Source of the DNA: Gammaproteobacteria bacterium
GTDB taxonomy: Bacteria; Pseudomonadota; Gammaproteobacteria; Burkholderiales; Gallionellaceae
Direction of reading: 5' to 3'
Assembly (NCBI GenBank): GCA_018820925.1
Contig: JAHJNJ010000039.1
Coordinates: 1-64,000, forward strand
Length of the DNA: 64,000 nt
Numbering within the stretch: the first letter of the stretch is position 1; every line of letters begins with the position of its first letter. A program made the translations under genes and the position numbers. The notes beneath the pieces are model-generated. The model made no database searches. It was not told the origin of the DNA and saw nothing but the letters and a program-made list of their open reading frames with translations. This document shows positions 54,474-64,000 of this stretch, piece by piece.

Positions 54474-55207
54474 CGGGATTGTTTCTGCAGGATGGGTTGC
54501 CATATGCCATCCTGCAAGCCCTGTAGCGGCTGGAATTTGACCTTGTATGCCATCTTGCGGCTGCCGGCGATCCAGTAGCCGAGATACAAATAGGGCAGTT
54601 TCAGCTTGCGGCACAGTTCGATCTGCCACAGCACGTTGTAGGTGCCGAAACTCGCGTGCGGCACATCGGTATCGTAGAACGTGTAGACCGCGGACAACCC
54701 GTCCTGCAGCACATCGATCACGCTCACCATGCGCAGCACATCCTTTTCCCGGAATTCCACCAGCAGCGTGTCGACATGGCTTTGCAGCAGGAAATTGCGG
54801 TATTGCTCCGGGCTGTCGTCGTCCATGCCGCCGTCGCGGTGGCGGGCCTCCTGATAGCGGCGGTATAACTCAAAATATTCCGGCTTGTCCTGCAGCGCAT
54901 GCAGCGTCGCATTCAGGTCGTAATGCTGCCGGCAACTGCGGCGCTGCGAGCGCGTCGGCTGGAAGTCTTCAGTCACCACGCGCACCGGCACGCACTGCTG
55001 GCAGGTATCGCAACGCGGACGGTAGGTGAAAGTGCCGCTGCGGCGAAAGCCGTGGCGTACCAGTTCCGAGTACACGGCAGTGGAGATGAGGAAGCTGGGT
55101 GTGGCAACCTGCGAGCGCGCTTCCGCCTCCGGCAGATAACTGCACGGGTAGGGTGCAGTCAGGTAGAGGTGTAAAGCGGACAGCGGGATGTCGTTGAGCA
55201 GGCTCAT
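54467..55207 (-). CDS. bpt: Aspartate/glutamate leucyltransferase (Bpt/Ate family)
   Basis: [47 protein letters not shown]. Confidence 0.95.
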   Translation of the reverse strand: MSLLNDIPLSALHLYLTAPYPCSYLPEAEARSQVATPSFLISTAVYSELVRHGFRRSGTFTYRPRCDTCQQCVPVRVVTEDFQPTRSQRRSCRQHYDLNATLHALQDKPEYFELYRRYQEARHRDGGMDDDSPEQYRNFLLQSHVDTLLVEFREKDVLRMVSVIDVLQDGLSAVYTFYDTDVPHASFGTYNVLWQIELCRKLKLPYLYLGYWIAGSRKMAYKVKFQPLQGLQDGIWQPILQKQSRC

Positions 55208-55944
55208 ATGAACAGGTCTTTATCGAATTGCCAGACAGGTACAGGGCTACAGTTTATCAAGTCTTGCAGGCGGGCGATGAAATCCTTGCGCGGAATTTCG
55301 CGGGCGCCCAGCGAGGCCAGATGCGGCGTATTCATTTGACAGTCGATCATGCCGAAATTCCATCTCGCGAGTTGCGCGGCAAGATGGGCGAGCGCGATCT
55401 TGGACGCATCCGTCCTGCGGCTGAACATGGATTCGCCGAAGAACATTTTGCCCAGCGCCACGCCATAGAGTCCGCCGACCAGTTCGCCATCCAACCATGT
55501 TTCCACCGAATGCGCATGGCCCAGGCGGTGCAATTCGCAATAGGCGGCAATCATTTCCTCATGTATCCACGTGCCGCTGGCGCCTGCGCGCGGTGCGGCG
55601 CAGGCGCGCATTACTTGCTCAAAGCCTGTCCTGAGCTTGTCGAAGTGACCTGTCCTGAGCCCCGTCGAAGGGGCATTGTCGAAGCGCACCTCGTGCCGGC
55701 CATTGCGCAAGGTTTTGCGCAGCGAATTGGATATTTTGAATTCGTTTGGGAACAGCACCATGCGCGGATCCGGGCTCCACCACAGGATGGGCTCCCCCGC
55801 ACTGAACCAGGGAAAAACTCCGTGGCGGTAGGCTTCCAGCAAGCGGTCCGCGGAGAGATCGCCGCCCGCCGCGAGCAGGCCGTTGGGCGAGCGCAAGGCT
55901 TGCGTGACCGGCGGAAAAGTATTGTTGTGCAGTAGCGGAATCAT
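55204..55944 (-). CDS. aat: Leucyl/phenylalanyl-tRNA-protein transferase with an in-frame repeat insertion
   Basis: [60 protein letters not shown]. Confidence 0.96.
   Translation of the reverse strand: MIPLLHNNTFPPVTQALRSPNGLLAAGGDLSADRLLEAYRHGVFPWFSAGEPILWWSPDPRMVLFPNEFKISNSLRKTLRNGRHEVRFDNAPSTGLRTGHFDKLRTGFEQVMRACAAPRAGASGTWIHEEMIAAYCELHRLGHAHSVETWLDGELVGGLYGVALGKMFFGESMFSRRTDASKIALAHLAAQLARWNFGMIDCQMNTPHLASLGAREIPRKDFIARLQDLINCSPVPVWQFDKDLFI
55624..55671. repeat. 48-bp dispersed-repeat insertion inside aat (tandem CCTGTCCTGAGC...GTCGAAG)
   Basis: Two direct half-copies encoding [16 protein letters not shown] between RFDNA and FEQVM. Confidence 0.85.
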
Positions 55945-56041
55945 TGCAAATTAATGTTTTGGGACTTCTGACATATGGTAAGTGCTGTCGATTTGTGCTT
56001 ATATTATGACCCATACAAAGAGCGTGAACCTGGGAGACGCC

Positions 56042-57574
56042 ATGTTAGGCATATTTGGCAAGAAATCGGATCACCCGCTGGCGGATATCAAATCGGCGCA
56101 GCAGGTGCTGCAGGATATCCCCAAGAACGATGCGCTGAGTACGGTGCAGGAGCTGACGAGCTGGATAGAATCCATCCTCGAGTTGGCCGATGATTTCCGT
56201 CTGGATCATGAATTTGCCGTGCTGCGCATGTTCGACGAGGCGGCTCAACCGCATGTGCGCAAGCTGATGCGCGATTACTTTGCCGTACAACCCGTTTCGA
56301 AATTCCAGGAGAACCGCCTGTGGATGGTGCTCGACGGGTTTTATACGCAGAGCGAACTGGTGCATTACGATGTGCTGACACGCTATATCAACGATGGTCG
56401 CGGTGCTTCGGGCGTCAAACCGGATTTGGCATTGCTGGTGTCGCGCGGCATTGCGGCACTGACCGGGCGTTTGAAAATGTCGGCGGCACGTTATGCGCTG
56501 GTTGAGCCGTCATTATGGAAACACCTGGCGGATTTCTATGCACATGCCGAGACGCACGATTATCAAGACGATGTCGTGGGCTTGTATCCGGGCGTGCCCG
56601 GTGACACTTCGGTGAAACAGGAGATTGCCGCTTTGCTGGTCTGGTACGGTGTGAGTGCGGGCGTGTTGAACCCTTTGCACGAACATATCACCGAACGCCT
56701 GATTGCCTATGCGGGCAAGGGGCTGCGGGTGGACGGGCAGTACAACGCCAATGCACTGTTCGTGTTCGATCTTGCCCAGCCGACACCGCCTATGCGCGTG
56801 GCAAGCGACGCCACGCTACACCCCGCACTGCGTTTCTTTTCGGTCGCTGAAGAGCTGAAACAGCTGTCATTGCTGTCCAAAACACTGGAAAAAGGCATCG
56901 TGCCGGACGATGTCAATTTTGGCGGGGCGAACTACGATGTCGAACTGGTGCGCGATATTTTGCGCAAACTGATAGACCACTTGACCCAGCCCCTGCCAAC
57001 CCGCCGCAACCCGCGTCGCAAAATCAGCGTGAACCTGAAAGTGGCGAACGGCTTCTTCAGGATGCTGGAACAGGCGGATGTGGGGCTGAACTTTTTCAAT
57101 CCGGACACGGCGGAAATCTGGGATGTCGAAGACATCAGCGCCACCGGTTTTCGCAGCGTGCTTCCGGCTTCGCATGTGGACGGGATCAAGATCGGCTCCC
57201 TGATCGGCAGCAAGCCGGAAAATGTCCAGAACTGGGGTGCGGGCATCGTGCGCCGCCTGAGCCGGGACGAAAAAAACAATCTGCACGTCGGCGTGGAAGT
57301 GCTCAGCACACAGATTGTCGGCATCTCGCTGACCGACCGTGCCCAGCCGGCCGACGAGGACATGCAGATCGCCTTGTATTTGAACCGCCCCGGCGATACC
57401 AGCGGGGAAGCCTGGCTGCTGATGCGCCCCAACACCTTCTCTCCCAACCGCAGCCTGAACATGGACTTGAACGGCAAGGGATACCTGTTGCTGCCGCTGG
57501 CATTGGTGGAGACCGGCGACGACTACGACCTGGCGCGTTACCGTCGCATGGAACAGGAAGCTGCAGCCGAATAG
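56042..57574 (+). CDS. Protein with C-terminal PilZ-like domain, candidate c-di-GMP effector
   Basis: RRNPRRK followed by EDISATGFR (DxSxxG) and WGAGIVRRLSR; long helical N-terminus. Confidence 0.7.
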   Translation: MLGIFGKKSDHPLADIKSAQQVLQDIPKNDALSTVQELTSWIESILELADDFRLDHEFAVLRMFDEAAQPHVRKLMRDYFAVQPVSKFQENRLWMVLDGFYTQSELVHYDVLTRYINDGRGASGVKPDLALLVSRGIAALTGRLKMSAARYALVEPSLWKHLADFYAHAETHDYQDDVVGLYPGVPGDTSVKQEIAALLVWYGVSAGVLNPLHEHITERLIAYAGKGLRVDGQYNANALFVFDLAQPTPPMRVASDATLHPALRFFSVAEELKQLSLLSKTLEKGIVPDDVNFGGANYDVELVRDILRKLIDHLTQPLPTRRNPRRKISVNLKVANGFFRMLEQADVGLNFFNPDTAEIWDVEDISATGFRSVLPASHVDGIKIGSLIGSKPENVQNWGAGIVRRLSRDEKNNLHVGVEVLSTQIVGISLTDRAQPADEDMQIALYLNRPGDTSGEAWLLMRPNTFSPNRSLNMDLNGKGYLLLPLALVETGDDYDLARYRRMEQEAAAE

Positions 57575-57578
57575 CGCT

Positions 57579-58268
57579 TTATTCGGAAAGTCTCTGCGTC
57601 AGCCACTGCTCAATATCGCGAATCTCTTCCGGGCACACCGAGTGCGGCATGGGGTAATCGTGCCAATCCAGCGGGTAACCCTGCCGCAATAGTTCCTCAC
57701 ATGACGCCCGTCCGAAAGCATACGGAATAACCGGATCGATCTGCCCATGTGCCATGAAAATGGGGACGGTTTTGGCCGCCGCAGTCGCTTCTGCGGCCAA
57801 GGTCTGCTTCAGCGGCAGATAAGTTGAGAGCGCCAATATCCCTCCCAGTTTTTCCTTGTGGCGTAACCCGGTATACAAAACGACCGCGCCGCCTTGGGAA
57901 AAACCCGCGAGGAAAATGTTTTCGGCGGCAATACCGCGCTGCCTTTCCTGCGCGATCAATTTTTCCACCTCGGCCTGCGATTCGCGCAGCCCTTGCGCAT
58001 CCTCGTTCCGCCCGATGCTGGCGGAAAACTCTGCCGATGCGGCGGCGGTCAGGATGTCATACCAGGCGCGCATCACATAACCGCCGTTGATGGTTACCGG
58101 GCGCATGGGGGCATGCGGGAAAATGTAGCGGACTGCAACGGGGAGTTGCATCTCTTCGGCGATGGGCACGAAATCTTCGCCATCCGCGCCCAGTCCGTGC
58201 AACCAGATGATGCTGTGTTTGGGATTGGAGCCGGTATCCAGGGTGATGTTGGGGAGAATAGAGGTCAT
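57579..58268 (-). CDS. Phospholipase/carboxylesterase-family hydrolase
   Basis: IIWLHGLGADGEDF; AGFSQGGAVVLY; FMAHGQIDPVIPY. Confidence 0.93.
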   Translation of the reverse strand: MTSILPNITLDTGSNPKHSIIWLHGLGADGEDFVPIAEEMQLPVAVRYIFPHAPMRPVTINGGYVMRAWYDILTAAASAEFSASIGRNEDAQGLRESQAEVEKLIAQERQRGIAAENIFLAGFSQGGAVVLYTGLRHKEKLGGILALSTYLPLKQTLAAEATAAAKTVPIFMAHGQIDPVIPYAFGRASCEELLRQGYPLDWHDYPMPHSVCPEEIRDIEQWLTQRLSE

Positions 58269-58297
58269 TACGGTGCTTCCGCTCTGTACAGTCTGAA

Positions 58298-58819
58298 TCA
58301 ATCTGGTTCGGGAATAATGTCTCTAAGAACCTGAAACAGTTCGCGGTAACTCTTCGGCGGTTTCAGGAGCTCTTTCTCCTTGTGCGCATTGCGGATCAGG
58401 GTGCGCAAGTGCTGCGCATCGGCTTGCGGGTGCGCAGCCAGCAGTTCGGTGAGCGCATCCGGTTGCTCGATCAGGCGGTCGCGCCAATGCTCGACCTGGT
58501 GCAGGTATGCCGTGTGCTGGCGCGATACGCCGTTCCAGGCATCAAGCTTGGCCTGGATGGGGGCGGGGTCCACCTCGCGCATCAAACGGCCGATATATTG
58601 CAGTTGGCGACTGAGCGCGCCGAACTTGGTCATGCGCTTGTAGTCCAGGATGGCTTGCAGCAAGTCTTCTTCCAGATTGAGTTCTTTCAGCTTCTCTTTG
58701 GACAAGGCAGTCAGCGTTTTGCCCAGATCCTGCAGTCCGAGCATCTGCTTCTTGATTTTGGTTTTGCTGGGGGGAAGCTCTTCTTCCAGTTCGTCGTCGT
58801 GTCTTTGGCGCGTATTCAT
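58298..58819 (-). CDS. yjgA: YjgA/DUF615 ribosome-associated protein
   Basis: PPSKTKIKKQMLGLQDLGKTLTALSKEKLKEL. Confidence 0.93.
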   Translation of the reverse strand: MNTRQRHDDELEEELPPSKTKIKKQMLGLQDLGKTLTALSKEKLKELNLEEDLLQAILDYKRMTKFGALSRQLQYIGRLMREVDPAPIQAKLDAWNGVSRQHTAYLHQVEHWRDRLIEQPDALTELLAAHPQADAQHLRTLIRNAHKEKELLKPPKSYRELFQVLRDIIPEPD

Positions 58820-58885
58820 GGGGTCGGTAAGTTCAACAGATGTTGCTATGATAGCGCCTCCCGACGAACCAGCCCCGCGAATTTT

Positions 58886-60232
58886 ATGAACAGCAAAGTT
58901 TCCAAAGCCTTTCACAGCGCCGATTCCCTGCAGCAACTGGCCGCCGATGTCGTCCACTACGCCCGCCAGCAGGGCGCTTCCGCGAGCTCGACCGAGGTGT
59001 CGGAAGGTTTCGGCCAGACCGTTACGGTGCGCCACGGCGCGGTCGAGACCATCGAATACAACCGCGACAAGGGCATGAGCGTCAGCGTGTATATCGGCCA
59101 GCGCCGTGGCAACGCGAGTTCCTCGGACTTTTCGAAGAAAGCGCTGCGCGACACTGTGGATGCCGCGCTCAACATCGCGCGCTACACCGCGGAGGACGAT
59201 TGCGCCGGGCTGCCTGACGCCGACCAACTCGCCACCGAATTTCCCGACCTCGACCTGTATCACCCGTGGCAGATCAACGTCGAACAAGCCATTGCGCTGG
59301 CAAGCGAATGCGAGCAGGCCGCGTTCCGCACCGACAAGCGCGTCAATAACTCCGAAGGCGCCACCGTCAACGTCAATGAGGGGCGCTTCGTGCAGGCCAA
59401 CAGCCTGGGTTTCATCGCCGGTTATCCCAGTTCGCGCCACAGCGTGAGCTGCTCGGTGATCGCCGGCAAAGGCGACGGCATGCAGCGCGACTACTGGTAC
59501 GGTTCGGCGCGCGATGCGCGCGAAATATTGAAAGTGGAAGAGATCGGCCGTATCGCCGCCGAGCGCACCGTGCGCCGCCTGAACGCGCGCAAACTCGACA
59601 CCGTGCAGTGCCCGGTACTTTTCGAAGCGCCCATCGCAGGCGGGCTGTTCGGCCATTTTGTCAATGCGGTGAGCGGTAGCAGCCTGTACCGGAAATCCTC
59701 GTTCCTGCTCGATCAACTGGATAAACCCGTTTTCTCCAACAACATCCGTATCGACGATGTGCCGGACATCCCGCGCGGACTGGGCAGCAGCGCCTTCGAC
59801 GACGAAGGCGTGCGCACCCGCCGCCGCGCCGTGGTGGAAGAAGGCGTGCTGCGCGGTTACTTCCTCGGCAGCTATTCCGCACGCAAGCTCGGCATGCAGA
59901 CCACAGGCAACGCGGGCGGCACGCACAACCTCATCATCCGGCCGGGCGAGCTGGACTTCAACGGACTGCTGCGCAAGATGCAGCGCGGCCTGCTGGTCAC
60001 CGAACTGCTCGGCCACGGCGTCAATCCTGTTACCGGCGACTATTCGCGCGGCGCGGCCGGTTTCTGGGTCGAGCACGGCGAGATCCAGTACCCGGTGGAA
60101 GAGATCACCATCGCGGGCAACCTCAAGGATATGTACAAACACATCGCCGCCGTCGGCAACGACGTGCTGGTGCAGGGTGCGCGCCAGTGCGGTTCGGTGC
60201 TGATCGAAAACATGACGGTGGCGGGTCGGTAG
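58886..60232 (+). CDS. pmbA: TldD/PmbA-family metalloprotease subunit
   Basis: TVTVRHGAVETIEYNRDKGMSVSVYIGQRRGNASSSDFS; LGSYSARKLGMQTTGNAGGTHNLIIRPG. Confidence 0.95.
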   Translation: MNSKVSKAFHSADSLQQLAADVVHYARQQGASASSTEVSEGFGQTVTVRHGAVETIEYNRDKGMSVSVYIGQRRGNASSSDFSKKALRDTVDAALNIARYTAEDDCAGLPDADQLATEFPDLDLYHPWQINVEQAIALASECEQAAFRTDKRVNNSEGATVNVNEGRFVQANSLGFIAGYPSSRHSVSCSVIAGKGDGMQRDYWYGSARDAREILKVEEIGRIAAERTVRRLNARKLDTVQCPVLFEAPIAGGLFGHFVNAVSGSSLYRKSSFLLDQLDKPVFSNNIRIDDVPDIPRGLGSSAFDDEGVRTRRRAVVEEGVLRGYFLGSYSARKLGMQTTGNAGGTHNLIIRPGELDFNGLLRKMQRGLLVTELLGHGVNPVTGDYSRGAAGFWVEHGEIQYPVEEITIAGNLKDMYKHIAAVGNDVLVQGARQCGSVLIENMTVAGR

Positions 60233-60244
60233 GAAGCCGCCGGC

Positions 60245-60793
60245 ATGGAGACGGGTGGGCTCACTTTCCGCCGTGCCGCAGTTCCGGATGCGGCAGCCCT
60301 GGCCGATCTCATCAATTCCGCCTATCGGGGAGAAACAAGCAGGAAGGGATGGACGACGGAAGCCGATCTGCTGGACGGGTTGCGTACCACTGCGCAGGAG
60401 ATACGGCAGCTCATTGAGGGGCGGGATTCATTCTTTCTTCTCTGCCAGCGTGGCGCAGTGCTTGCAGGATCTGTGCAAGTCGAAAAGCAGGGGGAACAGG
60501 CCTATATCGGCATGTTTGTTGTGCGGCCGGATATGCAAGGCGCCGGAATCGGCAAGCGCTTGCTGGAAGAGGCCGAAACTCAGGCAAGAAGAGAATGGGG
60601 CGTGACCTCCTGCATCATGATCGTCATCACCTTGCGCCAGGAATTGATCGCGTTCTATGAGCGGCGCGGCTACCGGCGTACCGGCGAGCTGAGCGAGTTT
60701 CCGGTGAACCCGGCGCTCTGGGCTCCCAGGGTGAGCGGACTGGAAATGGAAAAGATGGAGAAGCGCTGCAACCCGGATGGCGCGCATATATAG
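60245..60793 (+). CDS. GNAT-family N-acetyltransferase
   Basis: GMFVVRPDMQGAGIGKRLLEEAE. Confidence 0.9.
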   Translation: METGGLTFRRAAVPDAAALADLINSAYRGETSRKGWTTEADLLDGLRTTAQEIRQLIEGRDSFFLLCQRGAVLAGSVQVEKQGEQAYIGMFVVRPDMQGAGIGKRLLEEAETQARREWGVTSCIMIVITLRQELIAFYERRGYRRTGELSEFPVNPALWAPRVSGLEMEKMEKRCNPDGAHI

Positions 60794-60887
60794 GGTGGCA
60801 ACGCCAATTCTCCCGTTGGCAAAGGGTAAAACAGAATCGCGGAGTGGAATGCTGAAGTGAACAATTATTACAAGTCAGGGAGTGAAC

Positions 60888-61322
60888 ATGGGATTCTTTT
60901 CAAAATTGTTCGGGCATAACGCAGGCAACGAGGCGAAAATGCGCGAGGCCATTCGTTCGGAAATAAGTATTCCTGAAGCTATCGATGTACATATGAGGTG
61001 GAAGGGACGTTTGCAAAGCTATGTGGACGGGACGTCAAAGGAGCAACTTGATCCAATGGTTATTTGCCGCGACGACCAATGCGATCTGGGAAAATGGATA
61101 CTCGGCCCCGCGCTGCAATACTTTCATGATGACGAAGGCTTCGAAAAATTGCGTTCAGACCATGCCAATTTCCATTTTGTGGCAGGTTCCGTGGTGATGA
61201 AAGTGAAGGACAACGATCTGGCCGCTTCGGAGGCGTTGTTGAATAACGAATATGCACGCGCATCCCGCGATGTGATTCAGGATTTGACTGAATTAAACAA
61301 ACTTTTGCGCCAGGAAGAATAG
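60888..61322 (+). CDS. Stand-alone CZB (chemoreceptor zinc-binding)-like protein
   Basis: DVHMRWKGRLQSYVDG...CDLGKWILGPALQYF...SDHANFHFVAG. Confidence 0.82.
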   Translation: MGFFSKLFGHNAGNEAKMREAIRSEISIPEAIDVHMRWKGRLQSYVDGTSKEQLDPMVICRDDQCDLGKWILGPALQYFHDDEGFEKLRSDHANFHFVAGSVVMKVKDNDLAASEALLNNEYARASRDVIQDLTELNKLLRQEE

Positions 61323-61356
61323 GGTGGGCCGCATCAATTTCTGCGGAGCAGAATAG

Positions 61357-61379
61357 CCAACGGCCCAGGAGACCGTTGG
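61357..61379. terminator. Hairpin CCAACGG-N9-CCGTTGG between convergent genes
   Basis: 7-bp perfect stem; no clear U-tract. Confidence 0.35.
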
Positions 61380-61422
61380 AAAACCAGTTTGTGGAATCGC
61401 ATTCGCGTCCTGTGGACACGTG

Positions 61423-61881
61423 TCAATAAGCAAAGAATCTCTTTAGCGCATTATTCAGCCAGCCGGCCGCTTCCTGGTCGTCGCTCTCGGTAATCGTTCT
61501 CACCGACTCGACATAATCGCGATCCTCGCCTTTGATGTGACTGGCCAGCCAGCCTTTCAGCAAGTTCAGCAGTTCCGGCGCGATATCTTCGCCATGGGAG
61601 GAGCGTTCCCTGATGGAGGCCACTTTCTTCATGAAAACTTCATGGATGCGCCGGTGCGCTTTCAGGTAGGGATAGCCGGCTTTTTCCTGCAGGTCTTCCT
61701 CGAATTCGAAGTGGGTAACCGTGTAATTGAGCAGACCTTCCATGACGTGATTGGTCTCTTCGGCGTTACCCGTTTCGAGCGCGTCATTCAGTTCGTTGAT
61801 GAAAGCAACAATCCGTTTGTGCTGGTCATCGATGACCGGAATGCCAAATTCCAGATCGCGAGTCCATTCCAGAAATGCCAT
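61423..61881 (-). CDS. Bacteriohemerythrin
   Basis: FGIPVIDDQHKRIVAFINELN; HFEFEEDLQ; HRRIHEVF; HIKGEDRDY. Confidence 0.95.
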   Translation of the reverse strand: MAFLEWTRDLEFGIPVIDDQHKRIVAFINELNDALETGNAEETNHVMEGLLNYTVTHFEFEEDLQEKAGYPYLKAHRRIHEVFMKKVASIRERSSHGEDIAPELLNLLKGWLASHIKGEDRDYVESVRTITESDDQEAAGWLNNALKRFFAY

Positions 61882-62005
61882 GCTTCCCCCTGATTGAGTT
61901 CGTTATTATTTAGAGCAACGGCGATTATTCAGCGCACGATACCCGATTTGGCGCCCGGCATCAAAGCCGTATTCCGGATAGGGCTGAAGTGTTCAGGGGT
62001 ATTCC

Positions 62006-62911
62006 CTAGCGCGGCTCGATTTGCCACAGGTGTTGCGACACCGAGAACCACGCACCCAGCCAGCCCAGGTAAGCCGAGAACCCCAGCAGGGTCACGCTGT
62101 CGGCCAGCGAGAGGTGTTGCAGGCTGAAGTTGCCGGCGTAGAGCTGGGTGAGCGTGCCGACCTGGTGGTTTAGCAGCAACAGGCTGCCAGCCACCAGCAG
62201 CCATGCGGCGATGCCGCCCAGCAGTCCCTGGGTGAAGCCGAAATAGAGGAAAGGGCGGCGGATGAAGGCGTCGGTCGCACCGATGAGTTTCGCCACTTCG
62301 ATTTCTTCGCGGCGGGTGAGGATTTGCAGGCGGATGGTGTTGAAGGTGATGGCAATCAGGGCGAAGCTCAACAGCGCGGCGAGAATGGCGACCGCCATGC
62401 GCCCGAAATCCAGCAGCGCTTCCAGTTTGTGTATCCAGGCCGAATCGAGTTGCACATGCTCGACGTGTTGCCAGGTCTTCAGTTCATCGCGCAGCGCCTC
62501 CAGCGCCTTCACGCTGCCGTCCCCGGGATACACGACAAACGCATCCGGCAGAGGATTTTGCGACAGGCCGCCGATCACGTCGGAGAGTCCGGTGCTTTGC
62601 TGCAGTTTTTTCAATGCCACTTCGCGCGAAACGAACTCGATGCTTTTGATGCCTGCCTGCTGTTTGAGTTTGTCGCCGATGTGTTCGATGTCGCCGCTGC
62701 CTGTGCCAGTGGCGAGGAACATACTGATCTGCGGTGTGCCCGCGATTTGTGCGCCGAGTGCCTGCACGCTCTTCAACAATACATAGCCGCCGACCGGCAG
62801 GCTCAGTGCAATGCCTATGATCAGGACGTTGAGCAGCGTGGAGTTGGGCGTGAGCAGCAGGCGGCGCAAGGTATGGTGCAGCACACGCAGATGTTCGATC
62901 AGCGTTTTCAT
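62006..62911 (-). CDS. ftsX: Cell-division ABC transporter permease FtsX
   Basis: Overlap with ftsE; LNVLIIGIALSLPVGGYVLL; IEVAKLIGATDAFIRRPFLYFG. Confidence 0.95.
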   Translation of the reverse strand: MKTLIEHLRVLHHTLRRLLLTPNSTLLNVLIIGIALSLPVGGYVLLKSVQALGAQIAGTPQISMFLATGTGSGDIEHIGDKLKQQAGIKSIEFVSREVALKKLQQSTGLSDVIGGLSQNPLPDAFVVYPGDGSVKALEALRDELKTWQHVEHVQLDSAWIHKLEALLDFGRMAVAILAALLSFALIAITFNTIRLQILTRREEIEVAKLIGATDAFIRRPFLYFGFTQGLLGGIAAWLLVAGSLLLLNHQVGTLTQLYAGNFSLQHLSLADSVTLLGFSAYLGWLGAWFSVSQHLWQIEPR

Positions 62912-63561
62912 GCTTGCAGTTCTCCCTGTTTGAGGTGTAACGCGCGTGCCGGGAACATGCGCAGGATGCTTTCGTCGTGGGTGGAGATGAGCAGCGTGAC
63001 ACCGACCTGATGGAACGATTTGAAGATGTTCATGATCTCGTTGGCATACTCGGTGTCGAGATTGCCCGTGGGTTCGTCCGCCAGCAGGATGGTGGGGCGG
63101 TTCACGATCGCGCGGGCAATGCACAGGCGCTGCTGCTCGCCGCCGGAGAGCGCGATGGGGTTGGCCTTTTCACGGTCGAGCAGGCCGACTTTGTCCAGCG
63201 CGGCGCGCACGCGCTTGGCCGACTCGCGGTGCTCGAAGCCGCAGATTTGCAGCGGCAGCATCACGTTGTCGAAGGCGTTGCGGTCGAACAACAGCTTGTG
63301 GTCCTGGAAAATCAGCCCGATGTTGCGGCGCAATTGCGGGATGGCGGCGGATTTGATGGAGCGGATGTTCTGTCCCTTGACGAGCACGCCGCCGCTGCTG
63401 GGGCGCTCGATGGCGGCGATGAGTTTGAGCAGCGTGCTCTTGCCCGCGCCGGAGTGGCCGGTGAGATACACCATCTCGCCCTCGGCAATGTCGAAGTTCA
63501 CATTTTTCAGAGCTTCATGGCCGCCGGGGTAGCGCTTATAGACCTGGTTGAATTTGATCAT
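62908..63561 (-). CDS. ftsE: Cell-division ABC transporter ATPase FtsE
   Basis: [41 protein letters not shown]. Confidence 0.97.
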   Translation of the reverse strand: MIKFNQVYKRYPGGHEALKNVNFDIAEGEMVYLTGHSGAGKSTLLKLIAAIERPSSGGVLVKGQNIRSIKSAAIPQLRRNIGLIFQDHKLLFDRNAFDNVMLPLQICGFEHRESAKRVRAALDKVGLLDREKANPIALSGGEQQRLCIARAIVNRPTILLADEPTGNLDTEYANEIMNIFKSFHQVGVTLLISTHDESILRMFPARALHLKQGELQA

Positions 63562-64000
63562 TACTCAAGACCCAGAAGTGCTGCCACAAAATCTTCTGCC
63601 ACGAATGGACGCAAATCGTCCAGACCTTCGCCAACGCCGATAAAACGCACAGCGATCGGATGCGCCTTGGCGATGGCGGCGATGACGCCGCCTTTGGCGG
63701 TGCCGTCGAGTTTGGTCAGCACCAGGCCGGTGACCTCCAGTGCATCGTCGAAGGCCTTGACCTGCGACAGCGCATTCTGTCCGGTGTTGGCATCCAGCAC
63801 CAGCAGCACTTCATGCGGCGCCTCGGGCATGGCCTTGGCGATGACGCGTTTCACCTTCTTGATTTCTTCCATCAGGTGCGCCTGCGTGGTCAGGCGTCCG
63901 GCGGTATCCGCCAGTACTACGTCAATGCCGCGTGCCTGTGCCGCCTGCACCGCATCGTAGATCACCGCGGCGGCATCGCCGCTTTGTTGCGCGATGACCG
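63561..64000 (-). CDS. ftsY: Signal recognition particle receptor FtsY, N-terminal part outside window
   Basis: DVVLADTAGRLTTQAHLMEEIKK; TKLDGTAKGG; IRFIGVGEGLDDLRPF. Confidence 0.95.
   Translation of the reverse strand, partial: VIAQQSGDAAAVIYDAVQAAQARGIDVVLADTAGRLTTQAHLMEEIKKVKRVIAKAMPEAPHEVLLVLDANTGQNALSQVKAFDDALEVTGLVLTKLDGTAKGGVIAAIAKAHPIAVRFIGVGEGLDDLRPFVAEDFVAALLGLE

Noticed and set aside
58382-58885. 168-residue N-terminal extension of the pmbA ORF
   Set aside because: Antisense to yjgA; PmbA begins naturally at MNSKVSKAFHSADSLQQLA (58886).
60790-60887. AGGGTGGCAAC...GCCAATTCTCCCGTTGGC considered as another GTAGGGTGGGCAC repeat copy
   Set aside because: Only a weak partial match and a 5-bp stem; not convincing as a family member.
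61318-61332. TAGGGTGGGCC at the CZB gene stop considered as a repeat fragment
   Set aside because: About 10 bases of similarity without a partner arm; could be chance.

Overview
The window is 64 kb of one chromosome, probably a betaproteobacterium (inferred from gene content; Gallionellaceae/Nitrosomonadales-like). No frame-disrupted major genes, phage, transposase, rRNA/tRNA or CRISPR array were recognised.

(1) ~0-23.6 kb, + strand: a near-complete uptake [NiFe]-hydrogenase locus. Order: hupS (5' truncated)-hupL-hupC-[orphan HigA-like HTH]-hupD-hupF-hupG-hupH-hupI-hupJ-hupK-hypA-hypB-hypF-hypC-hypD-hypE-hoxA-hupU/hoxB-hupV/hoxC-nikR-hupT/hoxJ-NiCoT permease-TonB receptor. HupS carries the extra cysteine typical of O2-tolerant enzymes.

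(2) ~23.6-64 kb, mostly core genome: nudC, bepA-like M48 protease, a Ser/Thr kinase fused to a cNMP-binding domain and coupled to tusA, valS, holC, pepA, lptF, lptG, an ECF sigma/DUF3619/DUF3106 module, ilvB-ilvH-ilvC, psd, pssA, pduO-type adenosyltransferase, FNR-like reductase, orphan pseudopilin, rnfABCDGE-nth, kup, pyrD, bpt, aat, a PilZ-like protein, esterase, yjgA, pmbA, GNAT, CZB protein, bacteriohemerythrin, ftsX, ftsE and 3' ftsY.

The most notable non-coding signal is a set of several families of palindromic dispersed repeats. They sit in operon gaps, supply a stop codon (tusA), overlap a start codon (psd) and interrupt a coding sequence in frame (aat). The best candidates for under-described biology are a sigma/anti-sigma/periplasmic-sensor-like module, the kinase-cNBD/TusA pair, the orphan HigA-like regulator plus internal sigma54 promoter in the hup operon, and the in-frame repeat in aat. 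All functional claims rest on motif recognition by eye.
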